Source: a virus. From it: DNA of 29,154 bases. The notes under the pieces were generated by a model. The model saw nothing but the letters and a program-made list of their open reading frames with translations. It was not told the DNA's origin and searched no databases. The position numbers and the translations under genes were made by a program. How positions within the stretch are numbered: the first letter of the stretch is position 1; every line of letters begins with the position of its first letter. The stretch is from positions 1-29,154 of the IMG/VR virus record IMGVR_UViG_3300049846_000426; one strand, 5' to 3'. Below are positions 21,393 to 29,151 of the stretch, in pieces.

Positions 21393-22793
21393 TCAGAAGG
21401 GTGGGTCATCGTCGTCGGGTTTCGCTTGCTCGTACTCGGCGCGGTATTGGGCGTAGTACTTTCGCTGCTGCTCGTCTGCCCACTCTTCGCCGATCTTCGC
21501 GTCGAGTTCGGCGCGAACATGGAACCGATCGCCCTCGTTGCCGAATGCGGTCTCACCGCCTGACCCGTACTTCTCCATGAACGCTTGCGACAGGTCGGAC
21601 GCAGCATTGATCCGGTCCTTGTTTCCTCGGATCCGGCCGGCCTCCTGCCGCATGAACTTGTGGCCTTCTTTATCCCAGATTCGCGCGAGGTCTGGCGAGA
21701 GGTTGCTACGTGCTGCCGAGTGAATCTCGCGCCGACGCTCGGCCGATGCCGCCGCCGCCACCCGCGCCGCGGCCTGCCGCCGTGGGTTCTTGGCTGGCTT
21801 GCTCGAGGTCGACTCGCCTGGAGCGTCCTCGGCGTCTACCCTGGCGCCGTTCATCGTCGTCGCGACCGTGCATCGGCAATTGGCGTCATGCGCCGCGCCG
21901 CCCTTGCCGTCCCCTGGCCACATCTTGCGCGTGCCGTCTGGGAACACGAACGGCTCGCTTAGTTTGACCTCGGTCCCGTTCATCGCGTGATGGTCGGGGC
22001 GTGCGTCCTTGGTGCGCGGGCCCGAGATCCATTCCTTGACGAGTTGGCCTGCCTCGACGTCGCCGCGCTCGATCGCTTGCTGGAAGGAGTCGTCGATCCC
22101 GGCGTGGACGTTCCGCGCCGACTCGGTGCGCGCGATGACCTCGGCCCGATGCTGAATGTATGCCTTGCGATACTTCTCGGTCATCGTGTCGATCTGCTGC
22201 TCGGTGAGCGATCCGCCCTCGCGACCGAGTCGACGTAGCCGCGAGTTGGCGCGGTCGTCGTGCAACTGACGCCCCATCGCGTTGCCATAGTCCCCACGCT
22301 CGAGCGCGCGCCGGTAGTTGCGCACGTGCTGCTCTTGGTTCGGCGTAAGCCCGATGGAGTCGCGAATGTCGCGCGCGATCGTGCGGGGGTTGAGGCCCTG
22401 CCGCTGGCCGTCGGTGATGACGTTGCGCAAGATCTCGCGGGTCTCGGTCTGTAGGCCCTGGACGAGCTCGAGTTGGTTGGTCTGCGCACGCTTGACCGCG
22501 GCGTGATTGGTCACGTCGAACCGAATCAGCTTGTCGGCCACCTGACCGTCGAGCCACTTCGCCGCCTCGCGTCCTGCCTGGACGTAGGCCGAGTTCGTCT
22601 CGGCCGCGAACCTCAGTGCCGCAGACTCGACCTCGGCAATCACGCCAGCGGTGTCGCCTGCGTAGAGTCTAGCCTCGATCGCCGATGCGGAGTTGGCTGG
22701 AAGGTTGCGCAGCCATTCGACCGCGCCAATCCACTCGCCGCCGAGATGTTTCTCGACGAGCGCGAGGAGCTTTTGCATGTCGCGTTCGCTCAT
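21393..22793 (-). CDS. Minor head protein, phage Mu gpF-like, with C-terminal extension
   Basis: The 466-aa product contains the Mu-F domain at about residues 215-312: IARTESARNVHAG, then GPRTKDARPDHHAMNG, FPDGTRKMWPGDG and DANCRCTV, whose His/Cys residues are characteristic. Such proteins are minor head components next to the portal, involved in head assembly or in DNA ejection. The N-terminal 210 residues are helical. Residues about 335-466 form an extra charged domain with no family I recognise. ATGA overlap with the upstream neck gene shows coupling. Confidence 0.88.
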   Translation of the reverse strand: MSERDMQKLLALVEKHLGGEWIGAVEWLRNLPANSASAIEARLYAGDTAGVIAEVESAALRFAAETNSAYVQAGREAAKWLDGQVADKLIRFDVTNHAAVKRAQTNQLELVQGLQTETREILRNVITDGQRQGLNPRTIARDIRDSIGLTPNQEQHVRNYRRALERGDYGNAMGRQLHDDRANSRLRRLGREGGSLTEQQIDTMTEKYRKAYIQHRAEVIARTESARNVHAGIDDSFQQAIERGDVEAGQLVKEWISGPRTKDARPDHHAMNGTEVKLSEPFVFPDGTRKMWPGDGKGGAAHDANCRCTVATTMNGARVDAEDAPGESTSSKPAKNPRRQAAARVAAAASAERRREIHSAARSNLSPDLARIWDKEGHKFMRQEAGRIRGNKDRINAASDLSQAFMEKYGSGGETAFGNEGDRFHVRAELDAKIGEEWADEQQRKYYAQYRAEYEQAKPDDDDPPF

Positions 22794-23149
22794 CTACGAC
22801 AGAGACACGTCCAGATCGCGACGGTCCCCTCCACGGCGGTCACCTTCAGGGTTTGCGAGTCGATCGTGATGGTGTCGGTCGCCTTCGGCTTCACGGCACC
22901 AAGGCCGATCAGGCACACGACCTTGTCGCCGCGCTCGACGATGGTCCCGTCGATGCTCTCGAAGCTCTCGCTCGAGACAAACCCCTTGCACGAGTAGCTT
23001 GTGGTCGTCGGGTTGGTTCCCTCGGCCAGCGCACCAGGCGTGCGGGTGCCTGGAGTCGAGCGCGTGAGGGTTGCCGACTCGGTGACTCCAGCCGACGGTA
23101 GCGCGTTGCCCAGGATGCTGGCGATCTTCGTGATGAGCGGCGTGGTCAT
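22790..23149 (-). CDS. Head-tail joining / neck protein
   Basis: The 119-aa product is beta-rich after a short helical start (LITKIASILGNALPSAG), with YSCKGFVSS, TIVERGDKVVCLIG and a TITIDSQTLKVTAVEG strand pair, a layout seen in small head-closure or joining proteins such as those annotated as head-tail adaptors. It overlaps both neighbours with ATGA, between the connector and the Mu-F-like protein. The assignment rests on context and length. Confidence 0.62.
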   Translation of the reverse strand: MTTPLITKIASILGNALPSAGVTESATLTRSTPGTRTPGALAEGTNPTTTSYSCKGFVSSESFESIDGTIVERGDKVVCLIGLGAVKPKATDTITIDSQTLKVTAVEGTVAIWTCLCRR

Positions 23150-23673
23150 TGCCCACCGTTCATGTCGTAGTCCTCGCAGTCATCGGCTGGGCTGGTCTCG
23201 GAGCCTGTCGAGCCGTACGCCGTGACCGTCGTCGCGCCCTGCGCCGCCGCGAGGTAAGAGCCCACGAGCCGCTGAACAGCGACGGGTAGCTTTGTCGCGC
23301 CGCGGCCTGCCGAGGTCGGCGCGAAGTAGGTGACGCTCGCGCCGCCAGCGCCGACGCTTTGAATGTTCGAGCCCGCGTCGAGGTTGCTGACGATGGAAGG
23401 ATCCGACGCGATGAGCACGGCGAGCTCGTATTGCGCCGTCGCGAACGCTGCGATCAGATCGCGCTCGGCGAACGTGTCCGCTGACGATATCCATGACTGT
23501 GCGTTGAGGTAGCGCACGGCCGCCGCCAATGTGCGCTTGCGGTTGTCGGCGCTGAGCGCGGTCCATGTGTCCGCCGCGGTCCCATACATCATGGCGACGT
23601 AGGTGATCGACGCAGCGTAGGTGCCGTGAATGGTCTCGGTCGCGCCGCCGGTCAGGGTGATCGTATCACTCAC
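23146..23673 (-). CDS. Head-tail connector / adaptor protein (gp6-like)
   Basis: The 175-aa protein has the helical core typical of connector adaptors next to the portal: a stretch with SADNRKRTLAAAVRYLNAQ, then AERDLIAAFATAQYELAVLI, and later ATKLPVAVQRLVGSYL. It would form a ring beneath the portal and close the head. The GTG at 23673 overlaps the portal TGA (GTGA) and has GAGGAGG upstream; a longer in-frame extension antiparallel to the portal gene is not supported. Confidence 0.78.
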   Translation of the reverse strand: MSDTITLTGGATETIHGTYAASITYVAMMYGTAADTWTALSADNRKRTLAAAVRYLNAQSWISSADTFAERDLIAAFATAQYELAVLIASDPSIVSNLDAGSNIQSVGAGGASVTYFAPTSAGRGATKLPVAVQRLVGSYLAAAQGATTVTAYGSTGSETSPADDCEDYDMNGGQ

Positions 23674-25112
23674 GGTGCCTCCTCTTCGGGTGCGTCCTCT
23701 TTGCCATCGGCGCCGGTCTCGTCCTCGCCCTCTGGATCGTCCTCGGGCTCGGGCGCCGGGATGCGCGGGGCCATGAGCTCGGCCATCGGCTCGGGCCGTG
23801 GTGGCAACCGCATCCGCTTGCGCATCACATCCCAGGCCGGATCGTCGGGGGCGAGCCCGGCCATGGTGAGCTGCGAGAGCGCCTGGGTCACCGTCAAGAT
23901 CGCGTCCGTCGACACTGGCTCGGCGACAATGCGCGGCGTGCACGTGTCGGGGTCGAGGCCGTTGCGAGCGATGAGCCTACGCGCGAGCTGATGCGTCGCG
24001 AACCAGGCTAGCTCGGTGAGCGTGGTCTCGACCGTGGTCTCGAACGTCGTGGTTTTGTCCTCGTGCATCGAGTACGACCCGCCGCCATCGCCGCCCATGA
24101 TCGCGAACTCGATCCCCAGCACGCGGGCGATCTGGAGCTCGACGCGGCGCATGGTCTCGTGCGCTTGCGCCATGTTCGCGGTCTCGGTCTTGATCAGATC
24201 GAACGTCCACTTGGGGCGCCCGGTGTGGGTGCCATCGGGGTTGGTGTAGTCGGCCGAGTCCTGCATCAGCCACTGGGCAGTCTCGGGCGACTTGTTCCGC
24301 TTGTTCATGAAGTCGCGGATCACTTCGGTGGCCGCGTCGAGGGCCGTCGTAATCGTCGACGCGTCCTCGGAACCTGTCGCCGCGGCGAGCTCGCCGAGCG
24401 GAGCCGTCGAATAGGGGACGCCGCCGAGGTCCTCGGAGAACGCCTTGAGTTCCCAGGACTCGAACAGGTCGAGCCGCCGCACGTACTCGATCACATGGCG
24501 CAACAGGCCCACGCCCTCGGGATGGTCCGTGAACGTGTCATCGACGCAGTAGAAGCACTCGTCGAGCGGGATCGGGATCTCTTGGCCTGTCTGCCGGGCT
24601 CGCTGGATGGCGGTATCGAACGGCGAGAACTCATCCTTGCGCTTCCACTGCTCGATCGTGAACTGCGGGCGATGCTCAATCGCCGAGTACACGATCAGCC
24701 CGTCGGGGCGACGGCGCATCGCGGTAGCGTGCAGCGAGAACCCCAGCGGCTTGTACATCGCCGCCTTGCGCACGACGGAGGCCCAGGGCTTTTGCATCGG
24801 AGCGTTGAGAAGGCCGCACTCGACGATCTCCATGGCGCGGCGTGCGTCGCGTGCGCTGCATTCGGTGGGCTCCTCGGCATGCCACTCGGTCCCCGCTAGC
24901 AGGTTGACGAAGTAGCGGATGCCCGTCGCAATGATCGGCTTGTTCGTCGCGTTCGCGAACGTCGTCCACTTCTGGGATCCGGTGAGCGCGGAGTTGGACT
25001 CGTTCGAGGATACGTAGCCCGAGAACGCGGTCACACCCGTCGAGCCCGGAGGCCGCGCTGCCTTGCGTGCAGCCGTGTTGCCCTTCTCGAACTGGCCGCG
25101 CGTGTTTCTCAC
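23670..25112 (-). CDS. Portal protein (DUF935 / Mu gp29-like)
   Basis: The 480-aa protein should form the dodecameric portal. Evidence: position right after the large terminase, length, an N-terminal stretch with KPIIATGIRYFVNLLAGTEW, a middle DHPEGVGLLRHVIEYVRR, and the GIEFAIMGGDGGGSYSMHEDK segment followed by a long helix, as in DUF935-type portals. The C-terminal 50 residues are Pro/Glu/Asp-rich and probably disordered. Start is GTG at 25112, exactly 28 nt after the recurrent motif and without a Shine-Dalgarno sequence. Confidence 0.85.
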   Translation of the reverse strand: MRNTRGQFEKGNTAARKAARPPGSTGVTAFSGYVSSNESNSALTGSQKWTTFANATNKPIIATGIRYFVNLLAGTEWHAEEPTECSARDARRAMEIVECGLLNAPMQKPWASVVRKAAMYKPLGFSLHATAMRRRPDGLIVYSAIEHRPQFTIEQWKRKDEFSPFDTAIQRARQTGQEIPIPLDECFYCVDDTFTDHPEGVGLLRHVIEYVRRLDLFESWELKAFSEDLGGVPYSTAPLGELAAATGSEDASTITTALDAATEVIRDFMNKRNKSPETAQWLMQDSADYTNPDGTHTGRPKWTFDLIKTETANMAQAHETMRRVELQIARVLGIEFAIMGGDGGGSYSMHEDKTTTFETTVETTLTELAWFATHQLARRLIARNGLDPDTCTPRIVAEPVSTDAILTVTQALSQLTMAGLAPDDPAWDVMRKRMRLPPRPEPMAELMAPRIPAPEPEDDPEGEDETGADGKEDAPEEEAP

Positions 25113-25153
25113 ACGCGAACGGTGCGCGAACGGAGCCGAACGGGTCGAATACG
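25113..25153 (-). promoter_or_regulatory. Recurrent promoter-like motif, copy 8
   Basis: CGTATTCGACCCG reads on the minus strand from 25153 to 25141, just after the terminase stop. GCACCGT (25125-25119) lies at the shared offset and the portal GTG (25112) follows 28 nt after the first block. It separates packaging from head genes. Confidence 0.7.
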
Positions 25154-25154
25154 G

Positions 25155-26525
25155 TTATCCCGTGAGCCCGCCGTGCACGACGGCCACGCGCTTGGAGTGC
25201 AGCCGGGCATAAGCTCTGCTCGTCGCGTCGACGCGGTCGCGCAAGCGGCCCGCCGGGAAGGCCTCAAGCTCGGAGAGATACGCATCGTTCCAAGGCGCGC
25301 GAACCACCATCACGTTGAGGGCCTGCGCTTGGCTCGCGAACGGTTCCGCTCGCATCTCCTTCGAACCCGTCTCGGGTGAGAAATGCGCGGTGTAGCCGTG
25401 CAGCTTCGAGGCTAGGTAGCTCTTCTGCGACTTGCCCGCCTGTCCTGGGTCCTGCGGCAAGTCCTGCGCAACGCTTCTCCCGTCCTGCTCGGCCGTTCGC
25501 ACGATGAGCTGCTCGACCTCGAACGGGGTTCCCTTGATGTAGGCCACGTCTTCGACGAACACCTTCCCGCCGACGAGCCGCAGCTTGACCCCTGCCGTTG
25601 CCGCCGAGTCTCGCTCGGTCGATGCCGCGAGGTCCCATCCGCGCACGCACACGCCGCCGCCGGGGCTTTGGTCCACCACCGTGAACCAATCCCGCTTGAA
25701 CATGCCGCCGCCGCGAGGGAACGGGCTCTGCTGATACAGCGACCACCATCCGTGCTCGCCGCGCGCGCGGATCGCCTTCAGCCGCTCGATGTCGTACACC
25801 TCGGGCCATAGCGATCGGGCCTGGGGATCCTTCTGCTCGTCGGCCGCTTCCCAGCCATCGCCGACGATCGCGGGGAGCTCGATGTGCTCCCACTTGCGGC
25901 CGAGCGGGTCGACCTTGATCCGGCCGATCGTATCGTCCTCGTGCCACCTGGTCATGTTGACGATCAGCGACGCGCCCGGCTCGAGGCGCGACATGATGTC
26001 ATCGCGGAACCAATCCCACGCCCGATCCCGGTAGAGCTTGGACTCCGCTTGCTCGCGCCCCTTCACGATGTCATCGCACACGATGAGCCCCGAGTTGCAG
26101 CCGCGCCCGGTGACGTCGCCGCCCGTGCTCGTTGCCTTGAGCCCGCCCCCGACGATGGTCCGCCAGTCGTGGACGGCTTGCGCTTCTGGATCGAGCGGAA
26201 CGCCTGCCTGCCGCACGAGCTTGCGCACGACGCGCGATGTGGTCTGCGCGAGCTGGTCTCCGAACGTCGCGTAGAAGTTCAAGCACGCGGGGTCGTACAG
26301 CGTGCGCCACGCCAGGCCGTGCGCGATCGTGATGGTCTTGCCGAACCGCGGGGGCATCGAGATCGTCGCGCACACCTCACGCTGCCGGGTCTCCTCGATG
26401 ACCTCGACGACGCGCTGTAGATGCCACGGGATCGGCGCATGCTTCGGCGTCATGCGCGCGATGAACTCGCCGAGAGACTCGACCTCGTGCTGTAGCGCGT
26501 AGAGGCTACTCGGCGTCGCTGCCAT
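25155..26525 (-). CDS. Terminase large subunit (ATPase and nuclease)
   Basis: The 456-aa protein packages DNA into proheads. ATPase motifs: Walker A MPPRFGKT (57-64), Walker B LIVCDD (147-152), and NMTRW (190-194). The nuclease part contains WDLAAS (Asp298), DLPQDPGQAGKS (Asp355, Asp359) and a C-terminal FPAGRLRDRVDA segment (423-434). The last motif usually reads with paired acidic residues; here one position is Arg, though Asp430 and Asp433 remain. The ATG at 26525 lies inside the end of the upstream gene (20-nt overlap). The gene is followed by a promoter-like motif. Confidence 0.93.
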   Translation of the reverse strand: MAATPSSLYALQHEVESLGEFIARMTPKHAPIPWHLQRVVEVIEETRQREVCATISMPPRFGKTITIAHGLAWRTLYDPACLNFYATFGDQLAQTTSRVVRKLVRQAGVPLDPEAQAVHDWRTIVGGGLKATSTGGDVTGRGCNSGLIVCDDIVKGREQAESKLYRDRAWDWFRDDIMSRLEPGASLIVNMTRWHEDDTIGRIKVDPLGRKWEHIELPAIVGDGWEAADEQKDPQARSLWPEVYDIERLKAIRARGEHGWWSLYQQSPFPRGGGMFKRDWFTVVDQSPGGGVCVRGWDLAASTERDSAATAGVKLRLVGGKVFVEDVAYIKGTPFEVEQLIVRTAEQDGRSVAQDLPQDPGQAGKSQKSYLASKLHGYTAHFSPETGSKEMRAEPFASQAQALNVMVVRAPWNDAYLSELEAFPAGRLRDRVDATSRAYARLHSKRVAVVHGGLTG

Positions 26526-26886
26526 GCTCGAGCTCGTCCATCGCCGCCGAGTCCTCGTCGGCTGTGGTGTCCTGCGCTGCGATGCGCCGCTCGTGCGGGG
26601 TCATGCGGAGGGCCTCGAGGAGACCTTGCACGCGCGGGTCGCTGATAGCCCCCTCGACCTGTAGGTAATCGGGCGCCTTGCCGAACGCTCGCTCGAGCAG
26701 CACCACGATCGCCTTGAGTGAGTCTCGGTGCTCGCCGTGGAGAGCGATCTCGTGGAGTCGATCGACGTAGAGCTTCCCGTTCTTCCCTCCGATCTCGCGG
26801 ATGGCATCGGACAGCAGCCGTTCTCGGGTCCGCTGCTCTCGGGTCCTGCCGCCAGGGTTACCAGATCTTCCGGGTTCGAAGGGCAT
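26506..26886 (-). CDS. Probable small terminase subunit (DUF5681-like N-terminus)
   Basis: The 126-aa product starts with MPFEPGRSGNPGGRTREQR, the signature of a short N-terminal domain (DUF5681) found in proteins next to the large terminase. A helical middle (LYVDRLHEIALHG, LKAIVVLLERAFGKAPDYLQ) and an acidic tail follow. Its place and length suggest the DNA-recognition subunit; this is inferred. I chose the ATG at 26886; a TTG at 26901 is possible. It overlaps the large subunit gene. Confidence 0.72.
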   Translation of the reverse strand: MPFEPGRSGNPGGRTREQRTRERLLSDAIREIGGKNGKLYVDRLHEIALHGEHRDSLKAIVVLLERAFGKAPDYLQVEGAISDPRVQGLLEALRMTPHERRIAAQDTTADEDSAAMDELEHGSDAE

Positions 26887-26910
26887 TGCTTTGAATTCCA
26901 AGCCTGCGCC

Positions 26911-27567
26911 CTACCTGCCTGATTTCGCGAATTCGCCCGCCAGCTTGGCCAGCTCGCGTTGCTTGCGCTCGTGCTTCTTCTCCCGCTCGGCTTCGCGCTT
27001 GGCCGCTTCCGCCGCCACGCGCTTTCCCCACCGATTGCGCTCGAGGATATCGTCCGCCGCCCTCGCCGCTAGGTTGAGTTGCCCCAGCCCTGCCGCCCGC
27101 ACAGCTTCGCGCTCGGCCCGTGGCAACGCTTTGCCGTCGGGGCTCGACAGGTAATCACTCGCGTCGAGGTAGCGCTTCACGCTGTCGCGGACGATGCGCC
27201 GCTCGAACTCGTCCTGCTCGTCGATGCCCGGTGCGCCGCGCTTGCCTCCGCGGTACCTGGTGCGCGTAAACCCGTCGTGCGCGTCCACCTCGGTCACGAG
27301 TCGCGGGCCGCGCTTGTTTACAAATTTGTTCACAACAAGCCTTCCGCCCGTTGCGAGACACCCGACGCACAGCGCGCCGCCCTGGTGTCGCTTTCGCTTG
27401 AGACAGTGTGAGCACATCTCGGGGAGCCGTTCGCGCTTGCGCGCCATGCTCTCCCGTTGGCGCCGCTTCTGGTCCTCGTGATGCTCCTCGCACCAGTCGC
27501 TATCGTCTGCGGCCTGTCGACGGCATCGCGTACATTCCCTCACCGCTTCCTGAGCTAGTTGCGACAC
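26911..27567 (-). CDS. Double zinc-finger protein before terminase
   Basis: The 218-aa protein contains two clusters of metal-binding residues: CTRC-x11-CEEHH near residues 12-30, and CSHC-x11-CVGC near 52-71. The rest is charged and helical, with a lysine/glutamate-rich C-terminal helix (EAAKREAEREKKHERKQRE). The N-terminal fingers could bind DNA or a host factor; the middle is unfamiliar. It starts at GTG 27567 with GGAAGGG upstream. A small-terminase or packaging-accessory role is possible by location, but the fingers could equally mean regulation. Confidence 0.6.
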   Translation of the reverse strand: MSQLAQEAVRECTRCRRQAADDSDWCEEHHEDQKRRQRESMARKRERLPEMCSHCLKRKRHQGGALCVGCLATGGRLVVNKFVNKRGPRLVTEVDAHDGFTRTRYRGGKRGAPGIDEQDEFERRIVRDSVKRYLDASDYLSSPDGKALPRAEREAVRAAGLGQLNLAARAADDILERNRWGKRVAAEAAKREAEREKKHERKQRELAKLAGEFAKSGR

Positions 27568-27622
27568 GTCAGACCCTTCCGCTACGTTGTTCGCAGCGAT
27601 GGGCCTGGCCGGCTCTGCTATG

Positions 27623-27661
27623 CGGCCTCACCGATTCCACCCGGTGGGGCCGTTTTCGTTT
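27623..27661 (+). terminator. Terminator-like hairpin with T-tract, + strand
   Basis: On the + strand, ten-nt arms (27623-27632 and 27643-27652, one G-U pair) surround a ten-nt loop and are followed by TTTTCGTTT. This is the form of an intrinsic terminator for rightward transcription, yet no + strand gene is seen nearby. Read on the minus strand it has no T-tract and might instead shape the leader of the 218-aa gene. Confidence 0.5.
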
Positions 27662-27664
27662 CGG

Positions 27665-27814
27665 CTACATCCTCGAGGCAATGTCGGCAGCGCGATCGAT
27701 GAGGTGATCCCTAAGTCTCGGGTCCTTCCATCTAATCCCGATGTCCGCGATCACGACAGCGAGGAGTTTTTCGCGCTCTGGAACGTCGCGCCTACTAGGT
27801 GACTTAGCCTTCAT
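27665..27814 (-). CDS. Small basic hypothetical protein (49 aa)
   Basis: The 49-residue product begins MKAKSPSRRDVPEREKLLA and ends in a helix (DHLIDRAADIASRM). It is not recognised. The start is ATG 27814, which overlaps the stop of the nuclease gene as ATGA and has GGGAGA just upstream; a GTG upstream would extend it within the nuclease gene. It is the last gene of the accessory cluster before the terminator-like hairpin. Confidence 0.6.
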   Translation of the reverse strand: MKAKSPSRRDVPEREKLLAVVIADIGIRWKDPRLRDHLIDRAADIASRM

Positions 27815-28269
27815 GTTCTCCCTTTCCACTGCACTCGATTTCCCGCCTCTCTCCACTTCAATGTCGGATCAAATTCAGCGTTCCACCCGACCCACGACTT
27901 CCACTCTGTCCGTGAACTCGATTGGATGCCGAATTGATATCTCCCGCCAGAACTCGGCCATTGAACGGAGCCGACTATCGACGCTCGCCCCGTCCATCCA
28001 GAGCTAATAATCTTCGGTACCGCTTCATACAATTCTTCGACGTCAAGGCATGGCTTTACCTCGACGACTCGACGAGCCGTCGTCTGCTCACCGCTCGACA
28101 GAACAACGAGATGGTTGATGACGAAATCTGGAATGTATCCGGCCAGGTCGAGTGGCTCGTATTCCCATTTGATGCCAACTAGGTCGAAGAACGCAGCCCA
28201 TCTCGCCTCTAGCCTCGAGCGAAACCTCACCCCTGAGTAAGTCGTTGGGATTGCCGCGATGCAGCTCAT
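27811..28269 (-). CDS. PD-(D/E)XK family nuclease-like protein
   Basis: The 152-aa protein has the pattern RSRLEARWAAFFD (Glu21), WEYEPLDLAGYIPDF (Asp48) and VVEVKP (Glu70, Lys72), which is the E...D...ExK arrangement of restriction-endonuclease-like folds. Similar short phage proteins are annotated as nucleases of unknown role; DNA processing during replication or recombination is plausible, next to a RusA-like gene. The ATG overlaps the RusA-like stop (ATGA). Aromatic-rich C-terminus is unfamiliar. Confidence 0.8.
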   Translation of the reverse strand: MSCIAAIPTTYSGVRFRSRLEARWAAFFDLVGIKWEYEPLDLAGYIPDFVINHLVVLSSGEQTTARRVVEVKPCLDVEELYEAVPKIISSGWTGRASIVGSVQWPSSGGRYQFGIQSSSRTEWKSWVGWNAEFDPTLKWREAGNRVQWKGRT

Positions 28270-28652
28270 GTCATCTCCCTAACCACCACCCGCACTCCCT
28301 CGTCGTCCCCGTAGCACTTCGTCACGTACAGGTCCGACACCTGCGCGTCATCATCCCAGCAGATGCCCGTGAGCGCGTCTAAAACGCTTCTGGCGAGCTT
28401 GTCCGCGTCCCCTAGCGGGAATTCGTTCGCGGGCTTCTTCGGCCGTCTGAACGCAAACCGTAGCTCCACAGCGCATGCCTTGGGCTTGGCGATGAGTCGC
28501 GGTCTCGCCGCTCGAGCTGCCCACGCCACCGCGAGCGCCCACGGCTTTTCGTCCGTCTGCGGCAGAAACGCGACCTTGCGACCACGGACAACCGGACGCC
28601 ATGAGCCCTTGGTGCGCGCGTGTCCTGGGACGAACACGTCGAGCGTGGTCAT
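28266..28652 (-). CDS. RusA-type Holliday junction resolvase
   Basis: The 128-aa protein has the RusA signature: FPLGDADKLARSVLDAL (about residues 78-94) and ICWDDDAQVSDLYVTK (97-112). Asp82, Asp84 and the Asp100-102 run match the known catalytic acidic residues of Escherichia coli RusA, while the position of its Lys76 is Arg88 here, though Lys85 is near. It would resolve branched DNA before packaging. It starts at ATG 28652, overlapping the previous stop as ATGA. Confidence 0.9.
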   Translation of the reverse strand: MTTLDVFVPGHARTKGSWRPVVRGRKVAFLPQTDEKPWALAVAWAARAARPRLIAKPKACAVELRFAFRRPKKPANEFPLGDADKLARSVLDALTGICWDDDAQVSDLYVTKCYGDDEGVRVVVREMT

Positions 28653-28924
28653 CGCGTCGCCTGCATGCTGAGCCAAAGCCCGTGCGCTGGACACCATGCG
28701 TCGTGCTGCGACTCGGTCCTGGCGACCACGAGCGGCCAGCAGCAAAGGCACGACGCGCACATGGCCTGCATAAACGCCCGCTCCTTGAACGCATCCAGCC
28801 GCGTCACCTTGTCCTGCTTTGCGTGCGCCGTCGCGCGATCCTTGAGCACTTGCCGGATGGGCTTGGTCTCGCCGTCTGCCACGGCCCAGCCGACATCACG
28901 GCCTTTCGTCGGCTTCTTCGTCAC
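28649..28924 (-). CDS. Small Cys-rich hypothetical protein
   Basis: The 91-aa protein has a lysine-rich N-terminal half (VTKKPTKGRDVGW as first residues) and a C-terminal metal-site-like cluster (CASCLCCW, then CPAHG), suggesting a zinc-binding fold. The GTG at 28924 overlaps the previous TGA as GTGA. No family recognised. Confidence 0.6.
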   Translation of the reverse strand: MTKKPTKGRDVGWAVADGETKPIRQVLKDRATAHAKQDKVTRLDAFKERAFMQAMCASCLCCWPLVVARTESQHDAWCPAHGLWLSMQATR

Positions 28925-29151
28925 GGCGTCCCCTTCCTGCGTTCCCACTCCGCAAACGCCGCGTGCATCTCTGCGGTCTCCGCATGCTTCACGCGTCCGC
29001 TCTCGGCGAGAACCTCACGAGCTCGCGCGTACACCCGTTGTTCCTCGGGCGACCCTGCTACGTGCTGCAGCGTTCGCATCACGTCGGCGAGCGCGTCGAC
29101 CGCCGCATCCGCGCGCGCCATGAGCACGGCGATCCGTTCCTCGAGGCTCAC
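28921..29151 (-). CDS. Helical hypothetical protein, possibly cut at window edge
   Basis: The visible 76-aa product starts at a GTG three nt from the window edge and may begin earlier outside. It is almost fully helical with heptad-like spacing (ERIAVLMARADAAVDALADVMRTL), so a coiled coil is likely. Function unknown. It overlaps the next gene as GTGA. Confidence 0.55.
   Translation of the reverse strand: MSLEERIAVLMARADAAVDALADVMRTLQHVAGSPEEQRVYARAREVLAESGRVKHAETAEMHAAFAEWERRKGTP

Noticed and set aside
25905-25917. Motif-like CGGGTCGACCTTG in the terminase gene
   Set aside because: Coding sequence without the A/T-rich part of the motif and far from any start; the same holds for 6004-6016.
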